Assembly (NCBI GenBank): GCA_035764655.1
Contig: DASTYU010000020.1
Location: forward strand, 1-28,647
Length of the DNA: 28,647 bases
Reading direction: 5' to 3'
Source of the DNA: DASTYU01 sp035764655
GTDB taxonomy: Bacteria; Chloroflexota; Limnocylindria; Limnocylindrales; CSP1-4
This document shows positions 18,680 to 26,487 of this stretch, one piece after another (the stretch's first letter is position 1; each line of letters starts with the position of its first letter). The notes beneath the pieces were generated by a model. The model ran no database searches and had not been told where the DNA came from. It saw nothing but the letters and a program-made list of their open reading frames with translations. The position numbers were made by a program, and so were the translations under genes.

Positions 18680-21559
18680 GTGGCCAAGACGCCGCCCGTC
18701 GCCAGGAGGAAGGCCGCCACCACCGGCTCGAACGGCTCGAAGCCGGGCCGGCGGGCGTCGGATGCGACCGGTGGCGCACGGCCCGAACCCACGCTGCGCA
18801 TCCTCGAGACGCGCATCCTGCGCGGCCCGAACTACTGGGCGCGCGAGCCGGTCATTCGGATGCTGGTAGATCTGGGCGTCCTCGAGTCGTTCCCGTCGAA
18901 CACGATCCCGAACCTCACCGACACCCTGCTCGAGCTGATGCCGACCCTCGAGGACCACGCCTGCTCGCTGGGGCGGCGGGGCGGCTTCGTGACGCGCCTC
19001 CGCGACGGAACGTGGATGGGTCACGTCGCCGAGCACATCGCGCTCGAGTTCCAGAACCTGGCCGGCACCGACGTGCGCCACGGCAAGACCCGATCTGCCG
19101 GCCCGACCGGCCACTACAACTGCATCTACGAGTACCGCGAGGAGCAGGTCGGCATCCGGGCCGGGATCATGGCCGTCGGCCTCGTCAACTACCTCGTCGC
19201 GCCGACGGATCCCGCCCACCTGTTCGACTTCGCGACCGAGCTCGAAGAGCTGATCTCGCTCGCCGAGCGGCGAGCCTTCGGGCCGTCCACGCAGGCGCTC
19301 ATCGATGAAGCGGTCAGCCGCGACATCCCGTTCATCCGCCTCGACCGCCATTCGCTGGTGCAGTTCGGCCACGGCATCCATCAGCAGCGCATCCGCGCGA
19401 CGATGACTTCGCGGACGTCGGCGATCGGCGTGGACATCGCCTCGGACAAGAGCCTCACCAACCGGCTGCTGGACTCGGCCGGGCTGCCCGTTCCCAAGGC
19501 AGAAGTGGTCGAGGACGAGGAGGCCGCGGTCGCCGCCGCGAACCGGATCGGCTACCCGTGCGTCGTCAAGCCGCTCGATGGCAACCACGGCCGCGGCGTG
19601 CACCTGGACCTGCGCACGGCCGACCCGGTCCGGGCCGCCTTCCCCGACGCGTTCCGCCAGAGCCGTTCGGGCGACGTCGTCGTCGAGACGTACATCAGCG
19701 GCAACGACTATCGCTGTCTCGTGATCGGCGGCAAGGTCGCCGCCATCGCCGAGCGCGTGCCGGCATCGGTCACCGCCGACGGCGAGCACACGGTCCGCCA
19801 GCTGGTCGACATCGCCAACGCCGATCCGCGGCGGGGGATCGGTCACGAGAAGGTGCTGACCCGCATCAGGCTCGACGCGGCTGCCGAGGAGCTGGTCCGC
19901 ACGCAGGGTTTCGGGCTGGACGACGTTCCGCCCGAGGGGACGTGGCTGAAGCTCGCCCTGACCGGCAACATGTCGACCGGCGGGACGTCGATCGACCGGA
20001 CCTTCGAGGCGCACCCCGACAACGTCGAGATCGCCGAGACGGCGGCGCGCATCGTGGGCTTGGACGTGGCCGGCATCGACTTCATCTGCCCGGACATCGC
20101 GACGCCCGTCCGCGAGACCGGCGGCGGCATCGTCGAGGTCAACGCCGCGCCCGGGTTCCGGATGCACACCCACCCGACCGAAGGCGAGCCGCAGTACGTC
20201 GCCAAGCCCGTGATCGACTCGCTGTTCCCGCCGGGCACGACGGCGCGCATTCCGATCGTGGCGGTGACCGGCACGAACGGCAAGACGACGACCGTCCGGA
20301 TGATCGCGCACATCCTGAAGCTGATGGGTCGTCGGGTCGGGATGACCTCGACCGACGGCATCGTGGTCGACGGCCGGCTCATGAAGAAGGGCGACATGAG
20401 CGGCCCGAAGTCGGCCCAGATGGTGCTCCAGAACCCGACCGTCGACACGGCGGTGTTCGAGGTGGCGCGGGGCGGCATCCTGCGCGAGGGCCTCGGCTAC
20501 GACCGCAACGATGTCGCGGTCGTCACCAACATCAGCGGCGACCACCTCGGCCTTGGCGGGATCGACTCCCTCGGGCAGCTGGCCAACGTCAAGGGCGTGA
20601 TCGTCGAGGCCGTGCCCCGTTCGGGCACCGCGGTCCTCAACGCGGACGACAGCCACGTCTACCGGATGGGCCGCCACTCTCGCGGCAGCGTCGCGCTGTT
20701 CTCGATGTCGACGACGAAGGGCGAAGAAGGCTTCGACCGCGTCGACGGGCACACCGGTCGCGGCGGTGCTGCGTTCTGCCTCCAGAACACGCCGCAGGGC
20801 GAGCTGATCGTGCTGCGTCACGGGCCGCGCACGATGCCGGTGCTGTACACGCACCTCATCCCGGCAACGTTCGGCGGCAAGGCGCGCATGAACGTGGCCA
20901 ACGCGCTGGCGGCCGCCGCCGCCGCGTGGGCGTGCGGCGCCCACCTCCACGACATCCGCCAGGGGTTGCGCACGTTCTCGACGTCGTTCTTCCAGGCGCC
21001 GGGCCGGCTCAACCTGCTCGATGTCGGCGGGATCCGCCTCGTGATCGACTACTGCCACAACGTGGACGGGATGCGCAACCTGGCCGACTTCGTCGAGCGG
21101 ATGATGGTGGACTCGCCAACCAAGGCCGGGCGGATCGGCCCGAGCGGCAAGCCGGCTCGAGCAGGACGGGCGATCGGCGTGATCGGGATCCCGGGCGATC
21201 GGCGGGACGATGACCAGCGGGAGTACGGCGCGCTTGCCGCGACCGCGTTCGACGAGATCATCGTGCGCGAAGACAAGAACCTCCGCGGGCGGCAGCCGGG
21301 CGAGACCGCCGGGCACGTCGTCGAGGGTGTGCGTCGTGCACGAGACGAAGGAACCGCGCGGGCGGCCAAGGCGGACAAGGTGCTCGACGAGATGTCTGCC
21401 GTCCGGACCGCGCTCCGGCGGGCCGGGCCTGGCGACCTCGTCGTGTGCTGCGTCGACGACGCGATCGCCGTCTACCGCGAGGCCATGGCCCAGGCCGGCG
21501 AGGCGCGCGGGGGCACGGCTTTCGCGGACCCGGGCGAACTGGAGGCTCCCGAGGGCTGA
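18680..21559 (+). CDS. cphA: Cyanophycin synthetase (CphA1 type)
   Basis: A 959-residue, ATP-dependent, non-ribosomal polymerase that builds multi-L-arginyl-poly-L-aspartate. Domains in order: a 35-residue basic extension; the N domain (from LRILETRILRGPNYW); an ATP-grasp domain from about residue 250 (GVDIASDKSLTNRLL, CVVKPLDGNHGRGV) that adds Asp to the backbone; and a Mur-ligase-like domain with the P-loop GTNGKTT (531-537), VARGGILREGLGY and TNISGDHLG, which adds Arg to the Asp side chain. Both active sites look intact, so it should polymerise alone. It is longer than typical CphA1 (about 870-900), mostly from the N-terminal extension and a Gly/Lys/Arg-rich insertion near SPTKAGRIGPSGKPARAG. 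The GTG start has a strong GGGGAGG 6 nt upstream. Confidence 0.97.
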   Translation: MAKTPPVARRKAATTGSNGSKPGRRASDATGGARPEPTLRILETRILRGPNYWAREPVIRMLVDLGVLESFPSNTIPNLTDTLLELMPTLEDHACSLGRRGGFVTRLRDGTWMGHVAEHIALEFQNLAGTDVRHGKTRSAGPTGHYNCIYEYREEQVGIRAGIMAVGLVNYLVAPTDPAHLFDFATELEELISLAERRAFGPSTQALIDEAVSRDIPFIRLDRHSLVQFGHGIHQQRIRATMTSRTSAIGVDIASDKSLTNRLLDSAGLPVPKAEVVEDEEAAVAAANRIGYPCVVKPLDGNHGRGVHLDLRTADPVRAAFPDAFRQSRSGDVVVETYISGNDYRCLVIGGKVAAIAERVPASVTADGEHTVRQLVDIANADPRRGIGHEKVLTRIRLDAAAEELVRTQGFGLDDVPPEGTWLKLALTGNMSTGGTSIDRTFEAHPDNVEIAETAARIVGLDVAGIDFICPDIATPVRETGGGIVEVNAAPGFRMHTHPTEGEPQYVAKPVIDSLFPPGTTARIPIVAVTGTNGKTTTVRMIAHILKLMGRRVGMTSTDGIVVDGRLMKKGDMSGPKSAQMVLQNPTVDTAVFEVARGGILREGLGYDRNDVAVVTNISGDHLGLGGIDSLGQLANVKGVIVEAVPRSGTAVLNADDSHVYRMGRHSRGSVALFSMSTTKGEEGFDRVDGHTGRGGAAFCLQNTPQGELIVLRHGPRTMPVLYTHLIPATFGGKARMNVANALAAAAAAWACGAHLHDIRQGLRTFSTSFFQAPGRLNLLDVGGIRLVIDYCHNVDGMRNLADFVERMMVDSPTKAGRIGPSGKPARAGRAIGVIGIPGDRRDDDQREYGALAATAFDEIIVREDKNLRGRQPGETAGHVVEGVRRARDEGTARAAKADKVLDEMSAVRTALRRAGPGDLVVCCVDDAIAVYREAMAQAGEARGGTAFADPGELEAPEG

Positions 21560-21603
21560 GCCCGCCAGGGCGGGGCCTGGAGTCCCGCCCGGTGCGCGGG
21601 CTT
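21560..21603 (+). terminator. Nested GC-rich hairpin after cphA
   Basis: Directly after the cphA stop, outer arms GCCCGC (21560-21565) and GCGGGC (21596-21601) enclose inner arms GGGCGGG (21568-21574) and CCCGCCC (21584-21590), followed by only TT. The structure should be stable and is well placed to end the cphB-cphA transcript. It lacks a real U-tract. Confidence 0.55.
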
Positions 21604-21846
21604 GACATCGTTCGCTGACTGCGAACGAATCGGCCGATCAACAACAGCTATCGGCCTCCATGGCGCCGCGGTGTTCGGCAAGAGCGAACAGCCTCACTCG
21701 GCAGCCAACCGAGTCGGCTGGGACGTCGCGGTTCATCCCCGGATTCGTTCAGCCGTGGCGAACCGTGTCGTCGCTCGACGTCATGTCACCCGTGTGCGAT
21801 ATGCCGGGAAGGCGCATCGCGAGGGAAGGTGAGATTCCGCGCGCCG
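21604..21846. other. Non-coding convergent region between cphA and its paralogue, with inverted repeats
   Basis: No gene is supported. A perfect 8-bp inverted repeat, TCGTTCGC (21608-21615) and GCGAACGA (21621-21628) around a 5-nt loop, is followed by the palindrome ATCGGCCGAT (21629-21638). A third dyad, ACTCGG (21696-21701) and CCGAGT (21709-21714), lies further on. Being between convergent genes, these may be bidirectional termination or mRNA-end structures. Confidence 0.5.
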
Positions 21847-23616
21847 TTACCCGCGGCGTGGGCGCTGCTGCAGCCGTGGCACCAGCTCGGTGAGCTCCGA
21901 GGCGACGTCGACCGGCCGCGCGCCGACCGAGCGCAGGAACTCGAAGACGCCGTCGCGGTCCTCGTGGCACATCAGCACGATCACCCGCGGGCTGTCGGGC
22001 CGCGCGCCGTCGCCGCCGACCGTCGCACCGGTCCCGTTGAGCTCTCCCCTGAGCGCGTCGGTCTCGGTCGCGTAGACCGGCACCGATTCGCGTTTGACGC
22101 CGCCCGCCGCGATCCCGGCGAGGATTTCGCCGACCACCGACGACCGCGTCCGGCCGCGCAGGTAGTGCTGCGTCTCCTTGATCGCGACGCGCTGGGCGCG
22201 CTCCGCGGCGATCCTGCCGATGCCCCGCAGCGTGTCGTCGGGGCGGTCTCCGGCGGTCCCGACGATGGCCGTGATGGGCGCCGCGCGGCCGGCAGCGCCC
22301 CCGGCGATCCCTTCCGCCACGTCGAGCACCGCCGAGACCCCGGCCTCGTTGTGGGCGAAGTCCACGATGACCACCCGCTGTCCAACCCGGAACAGGTTGA
22401 GCCGGCCCGGCGAAAGCTCTGACGACGGCCGGAAGTCGACCAGCCCGCGACGCACCTGCTCGATCGTCGCGCCGAGCCCGCGCGCGGCACCCGCGGCCGC
22501 CATCACGTTCGCCACGTTGTGGCGGGCGATGCCGCCGATCGTGATCGGGACCCGCGCGACGTCGACGATCTTGTGCTCGTCCTGCCCGTTGAGCTCGTAC
22601 AGGTCCAGCCCGTCGCGCAGCACGTAGGCGCGGCCGCCGCCGGCGACATGACGACGCACCACGGCCGCGCCACCGGGCACCGTCGAGAACAACGCCACGC
22701 GGGCGCGAACCCGACGCCGGACGGCGGCGACCAGCGCATCGTCGCCGTTGAGGACGACCCAGCCATCCGGCTTCGTGATCCGGGCGATGACCGATTTCAC
22801 CTCGGCCAGCTCGGGGACGGTGTGGATCCCCTGCAGATCGAGGTGGTCGGAGGAGACGTTGGTGAGCACGCTCGCATCGTTGGACTCGTAGCCGACGCCG
22901 CGCAGGACGATCCCCCCTCGGGCCGTCTCGAGCACGGCGACCTCAACGTCGCGTCTGGCCAGGACCATCGCCGCACCCCCCGGTCCCGTCCAGTCGCCGG
23001 CATCCACCATGCGCTCGTCGACCAGGACCCCGTCCGACGTGGTCGTGCCGACCCGTTTCCCGGCGGTCACCAGGATGTGCGTGATCAGGCGGGTGACCGT
23101 GCTCTTCCCGTTCGTGCCGCTGATCGACACGATCGGGACCCGGCGATCGGCATCGCGAATCCACGAGGGCGGCGTCGTGCGCGCCTCATGGATCCGGGCC
23201 GACCAGCGCGCGACCACGCGCTCCTGGTGGCCGGTCAGGCGGGCCGTTCGTGACGGTGAGACGTCGCGCTCGGCAAGCGCCAGGGCCGCCTCGGCGATCG
23301 ACTGGGCGCGCTCGGCACCCGTCCACGGGTACGTGACGATCCAGTGCCCCGGATCGGACGATCGATGGACCGCGATCCCGCCGAGGCCGTCACCGTGGTC
23401 GGTGCGCAGCCGGCGGACCCACGCGACGATGGCCGCGATGGGGTCGGGCCATGCCCTGGCTGGCACCGTGGCACCCAGGCGGACCAGCGCGTGACGGCCT
23501 GGCTGGCGCTCCCCGTAGAACGTTCGCCGGCGGCCGATCGCGAGTTCGATCTTCACTACCGGCTCAAGCCGGTAGACGTTGGGTCCCTCGAGCAGACGGA
23601 TCTCGATCAGGCGCAC
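21847..23616 (-). CDS. CphA-like Mur ligase lacking the ATP-grasp domain
   Basis: A 589-residue paralogue of the neighbouring cyanophycin synthetase. Its first 25 residues (RLIEIRLLEGPNVYRLEPVVKIEL) match the start of the CphA N domain (LRILETRILRGPNYWAREPVIRM), and HWIVTYPWTGAERAQSIAEAALAL matches a later N-domain part. Around residue 158 it passes straight into the Mur-ligase domain: P-loop GTNGKST (167-173), LETARGGIVLRGVGY, TNVSSDHLDLQGI, VLNGDD, SPGRLNLF and VVIVDFAHNEAGV. The ATP-grasp domain of about 250 residues that adds Asp is absent. As the Mur domain of CphA attaches Arg to Asp side chains, this enzyme may form an isopeptide bond on a pre-made chain or small molecule (inference). 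Start is GTG at 23616, near-leaderless. It converges on cphA and is divergent from the M20 peptidase. Confidence 0.9.
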   Translation of the reverse strand: MRLIEIRLLEGPNVYRLEPVVKIELAIGRRRTFYGERQPGRHALVRLGATVPARAWPDPIAAIVAWVRRLRTDHGDGLGGIAVHRSSDPGHWIVTYPWTGAERAQSIAEAALALAERDVSPSRTARLTGHQERVVARWSARIHEARTTPPSWIRDADRRVPIVSISGTNGKSTVTRLITHILVTAGKRVGTTTSDGVLVDERMVDAGDWTGPGGAAMVLARRDVEVAVLETARGGIVLRGVGYESNDASVLTNVSSDHLDLQGIHTVPELAEVKSVIARITKPDGWVVLNGDDALVAAVRRRVRARVALFSTVPGGAAVVRRHVAGGGRAYVLRDGLDLYELNGQDEHKIVDVARVPITIGGIARHNVANVMAAAGAARGLGATIEQVRRGLVDFRPSSELSPGRLNLFRVGQRVVIVDFAHNEAGVSAVLDVAEGIAGGAAGRAAPITAIVGTAGDRPDDTLRGIGRIAAERAQRVAIKETQHYLRGRTRSSVVGEILAGIAAGGVKRESVPVYATETDALRGELNGTGATVGGDGARPDSPRVIVLMCHEDRDGVFEFLRSVGARPVDVASELTELVPRLQQRPRRG

Positions 23617-23625
23617 GGTCCCGGC

Positions 23626-23631
23626 AGGATA
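23626..23631 (-). promoter_or_regulatory. -10 hexamer TATCCT upstream of the CphA paralogue
   Basis: TATCCT on the minus strand ends nine bases before the GTG start, predicting a leader of about three bases and no Shine-Dalgarno site. It sits almost back to back with the hexamer of the divergent peptidase gene in a 38-bp gap, so the two promoters are likely to be co-regulated. Confidence 0.42.
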
Positions 23632-23641
23632 GCAAGCGGGC

Positions 23642-23647
23642 TAGACT
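23642..23647 (+). promoter_or_regulatory. -10 hexamer TAGACT, leaderless spacing (M20 peptidase)
   Basis: TAGACT is separated by seven bases from the ATG at 23655, giving a predicted start at or one base before the ATG. No Shine-Dalgarno site is present. Confidence 0.45.
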
Positions 23648-23654
23648 GCCCGCG

Positions 23655-24887
23655 ATGCCCCACACCGACCGTCCGAGCGACGCCGACCTCGCCGCGCTGC
23701 GGGCGTCGATCGAGCCGCGCCTCCCGCAGTTCCTGGCCGACCTCGAGCGGCTCGTCAACATCGACTGCGGCAGCTACACCCGGGCCGGTGTCGACGAGGT
23801 GGGCCGCTGGGTTGCCTCGTTCATGGAGCGCCTTGGCGCACGCGTGGAGGCCCGCCCGGACCCGGACGGCGCGCTCGGGGCCACGATCGTCGGCACCTTC
23901 GAGGGACCAGCCGGCCGCCCGCGCGTCCTGCTGATCGGCCACATGGACACGGTGTTCGACGCCGGAACGGTCGCTGATCGACCGTTCCGCATCGACGGGA
24001 ACATCGCGACCGGGCCCGGGGTGACCGACATGAAGGCGGGCTTGCTGGCCGGCCTGTATGCCGTACAGGCCATCGGCGAGCTGCCATTCGAACGCCTGAC
24101 CTTCATCGCCAACCCCGACGAGGAGATCGCCTCGCCGTCCTCGACGCCGCACATCCGCGAAGCGGCCGCGAACGCCGACGTCGCCCTGGTCCTCGAGTGC
24201 GGTCGCGCCAACGGCAACATCGTGTCGGCGCGCAAGGGCATCGCCGACGTCGACGTGGTCGTCCACGGGCGGGCGGCCCACGCCGGCATCGAACCCGAGA
24301 AGGGCCGCCACGCGATCCTCGAGGCGGCCCGGATCGTACGCGAGGTGCAGGAGCTCAACGGGCGCTGGCCGGGTGTCACGTTCAACGTCGGCACCATCCG
24401 AGGGGGAACGCGGCCAAATGTCGTGCCCGATCGCTGCGAGATGGAGATCGAGACGCGGTCCGTGACGGGCGATGGCCTCGACGCGGCAATCGCGGCGGTC
24501 GCGGCGCTCGTTGCCCGGACCGGGATCCCGGACACGACCGCCAAGGCGTCGGTGGGCTATTCCTGGCGGCCGATGGAGAAGACCGATCGCTCGGCGCGGC
24601 TGGCCGACCATGCCAAGGACGTCGGACGACGCCTGGGCATCGAATTCGACGACCAGCTGACCGGTGGCGCATCGGATGCCAACACGACCTCCGGGATGGG
24701 CGTGCCGACGCTCGACGGGCTCGGTCCGGTGGGCGGCAACGACCACGCGCCGTCCGAGTACCTCGAGATCGACTCGATCGTGCCGCGCATCGCGATGCTC
24801 GCGGGGTTGCTCCTCGAGATCGCCGCGGATCCGGTGGTCGTGGAGTGGCGATCGGCCGCCGCGGCCGCCCCGGCCCCCGGCGGCTGA
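23655..24887 (+). CDS. M20 family metallopeptidase (carboxypeptidase G2-like)
   Basis: A 410-residue di-zinc exopeptidase of the M20 family, closest in motif layout to glutamate carboxypeptidase (CPG2). Visible ligands and catalytic residues: H96 and D98 in GHMDTV, D125 in GVTDMKAG, the E156-E157 pair in NPDEEI, E181 in LECGR, and a late His in GNDHAPSEY. The dimerisation domain carries HGRAAHAG and PNVVPDRCEMEIETR. There is no signal peptide, so it acts in the cytoplasm. It shares a 38-bp divergent promoter region with the CphA-like ligase and is followed after 2 nt by a Rid-family gene. Because no isoaspartyl dipeptidase is present, it is a candidate for hydrolysing the beta-Asp-Arg released by CphB. 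That function is inference from context. Confidence 0.9.
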   Translation: MPHTDRPSDADLAALRASIEPRLPQFLADLERLVNIDCGSYTRAGVDEVGRWVASFMERLGARVEARPDPDGALGATIVGTFEGPAGRPRVLLIGHMDTVFDAGTVADRPFRIDGNIATGPGVTDMKAGLLAGLYAVQAIGELPFERLTFIANPDEEIASPSSTPHIREAAANADVALVLECGRANGNIVSARKGIADVDVVVHGRAAHAGIEPEKGRHAILEAARIVREVQELNGRWPGVTFNVGTIRGGTRPNVVPDRCEMEIETRSVTGDGLDAAIAAVAALVARTGIPDTTAKASVGYSWRPMEKTDRSARLADHAKDVGRRLGIEFDDQLTGGASDANTTSGMGVPTLDGLGPVGGNDHAPSEYLEIDSIVPRIAMLAGLLLEIAADPVVVEWRSAAAAAPAPGG

Positions 24888-24889
24888 CG

Positions 24890-25279
24890 GTGACCGGCCG
24901 GCGCCGGATCTCGTCCGGCGGTCCGTGGGAAGCGACCGCCTCCTACAGCCGGGCGATCGTCGTCGGCGACGACTGCTGGGTCGCCGGCACGACCGATGCC
25001 GGGCCAGACGGCCGCTCGCTCCACCCGGATGACATGGCCGGCCAGGCCCGTGCCGTGTTCGACATCATCGAGCGGGCGCTCGTCGAGGCCGGCTTCGCCT
25101 TCGCGGAGATCGTCCGGCTGCGTATGCTGGTCACCGACATGACGCGCAAGGACGAGCTGATGGCGGTCCAGGCCGAGCGGTTCCGCGACATCCGGCCTGC
25201 CGCGACGCTCGCGGAGGTCTCCGCGCTGATCGATCCGAGCCTGCTCGTCGAGATCGAGGTCGACGCCCGGCGCGGCTGA
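24890..25279 (+). CDS. Rid family (YjgF/YER057c) protein without the catalytic Arg
   Basis: A 129-residue protein with the YjgF/Rid fold: RRISSGGPWEATASYSRAIVVGDDCWVAGTT at the start, QARAVFDIIERALVEAGF in the middle, and SLLVEIEVDA at the end. In RidA the imine-deaminating Arg lies in the sequence PARS; here that stretch reads PAAT, so the Arg is absent. This is the pattern of the Rid4-7 subgroups, which lack 2-aminoacrylate deaminase activity, so a RidA function should not be assigned. The GTG at 24890 starts 2 nt after the M20 peptidase stop with no clear ribosome-binding site, so translation is probably coupled. Convergent with azlD, 3 nt away. Confidence 0.88.
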   Translation: MTGRRRISSGGPWEATASYSRAIVVGDDCWVAGTTDAGPDGRSLHPDDMAGQARAVFDIIERALVEAGFAFAEIVRLRMLVTDMTRKDELMAVQAERFRDIRPAATLAEVSALIDPSLLVEIEVDARRG

Positions 25280-25282
25280 GCG

Positions 25283-25630
25283 TCAGCTCGGCGGCAGTGC
25301 CGCCAACCCCGTTCCACGGGCGACGACCACGATCGCGACCGCGACCACAAGGCCGAGCAGCAGGTTGCGCCGCCACAGGACGATCCCGAGGCACGCCAGC
25401 ACCGCGATCCATTCGATGCCGATGGCGAACACCGGCAGGCCGTTGTCGGGCGTGCGGACCATCACCGCCACCGCGGCCAGGGCCGCGAGCACGGCCGGCC
25501 CGACCAGCTGGAGGTAGGCGATGGCACCTCTCGGAAGGCGATCGAGTCCCGGCGCGAGGAGGCCCAATGCCCGCGAGGGATACGTCACCGCGAACATCAC
25601 GACGGCGAGGGGGATCAGCTCGGTGCTCAC
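25283..25630 (-). CDS. azlD: AzlD-like branched-chain amino acid exporter small subunit
   Basis: A 115-residue membrane protein with about four helices. The segment VTYPSRALGLLAPGLDRLPRGAIAYLQLVGPAVLAALAA is typical of AzlD, the small partner of AzlC in branched-chain amino acid export (BrnFE/YgaZH type). The GTG start overlaps the azlC stop by 4 nt (GTGA), the usual arrangement for this pair. Substrate (Leu, Ile, Val or other hydrophobic residues) is from family knowledge only. Confidence 0.85.
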   Translation of the reverse strand: MSTELIPLAVVMFAVTYPSRALGLLAPGLDRLPRGAIAYLQLVGPAVLAALAAVAVMVRTPDNGLPVFAIGIEWIAVLACLGIVLWRRNLLLGLVVAVAIVVVARGTGLAALPPS

Positions 25631-26487
25631 GGGAGGCCCTCGGCGTCGTCATCGAGGCGCGAACCGGGCATCGCGAAGCGCTCGGCGGAAGCCGGCGTGC
25701 CGAGCGGAGCGCGCTCCGCTGCCAGCGCCGCCGGCACGAGCAAGCCAATGACCGGACCGACGACGCCGCCCACCACGACGCCGGTGGACGGCTCGAGCCC
25801 CAGCGCCGGGCTCGCGAACAGCGCCCAGCCGACCGCGATCGCGGCGCCCGCGAACGCCGCAACGAGCTCGCGGCGGCCGCTGATCAGCCCGGCCGCCAGT
25901 CCGATCATCGCCGCGGGGAAGATGATGTCGATGCCGAGCAGGGCGGGATCGGCGATCGACCCGCCCGCGTACACGCCGGCGAGCGTGGCCAGGTTCCACG
26001 GGATGAAGGTGGACGCGATCGCGCCGATCCAATAGCCAGATTCGTCCGTCCGCCCGATTCGTCGGAAGTGGCCGATCGCCAGCGCGAAGGCCTCGTCGGT
26101 GAGAAGGTGCGCCATGACGGCGCGACGCGGCCGCGGGACATCGGCCATCCACGGGCCGAGCGCGGCGGAGTAGAGCAGGTGTCGCGCGTTGAGCAGCAGG
26201 GTCAGCAGCGCGATGGCCGGCCAGGCCAGCCCTGCCGCAACGTAGCCGATCGCCGCGAACTGGGCGGCGCCCGCGAACACGATCGTGCTCATCGCCATCG
26301 CCTCGAGCGGGCTGAAGCCGGCCTGGCGGGCGGACAGGCCGTACACGAAGCCGAAGCCGATCGCCGAGACCGCGATCCCCAGGGCTTCGACGATGAGCCG
26401 CCGGCGACTCTCCTCGGGCGACGCGGTGGCGGCGGTCGAACTGCCCTCGGCCGGCGCGTCGGTCAGCGCAGGAACGTCTTCGCGCAT
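25627..26487 (-). CDS. azlC: AzlC-like branched-chain amino acid exporter large subunit
   Basis: A 286-residue membrane protein of the AzlC/YgaZ family, with about seven helices. Recognisable segments are ALGIAVSAIGFGFVYGLSARQAGFSPLEAMAMSTIVFAGAAQFAAIG, LLLNARHLLYSAALGPWM, HLLTDEAFAL and GIDIIFPAAMIGLAAGLI. It carries a 70-80-residue C-terminal extension, with a final hydrophobic helix pair (VVVGGVVGPVIGLLVPAALAAE) and an acidic tail beyond the usual family length of about 230-240. I use the ATG at 26487, which overlaps the upstream small-protein gene by 25 nt. An extension to 26586 adds an Arg-rich shadow of that gene. The purine run GGGGA directly before the ATG is too close for an ideal ribosome-binding site. 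Confidence 0.88.
   Translation of the reverse strand: MREDVPALTDAPAEGSSTAATASPEESRRRLIVEALGIAVSAIGFGFVYGLSARQAGFSPLEAMAMSTIVFAGAAQFAAIGYVAAGLAWPAIALLTLLLNARHLLYSAALGPWMADVPRPRRAVMAHLLTDEAFALAIGHFRRIGRTDESGYWIGAIASTFIPWNLATLAGVYAGGSIADPALLGIDIIFPAAMIGLAAGLISGRRELVAAFAGAAIAVGWALFASPALGLEPSTGVVVGGVVGPVIGLLVPAALAAERAPLGTPASAERFAMPGSRLDDDAEGLP

Noticed and set aside
18650..21316. A very long open frame antisense to cyanophycin synthetase (888 codons)
   Set aside because: It mirrors the codon-position GC bias of cphA, is Arg/Asp/Val-rich without any recognisable domain, and the sense strand has a clear CphA1. Long antisense frames are expected at this GC content.
21602..21607. TTGACA after cphA as a promoter
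   Set aside because: The hexamer at 17 bp (ACGAAT) is poor, and there is no plus-strand gene downstream for it to serve.
21725..21765. Possible tRNA T-arm (GGTTCATCC-like)
   Set aside because: No acceptor stem, anticodon arm or D-loop could be fitted around it.
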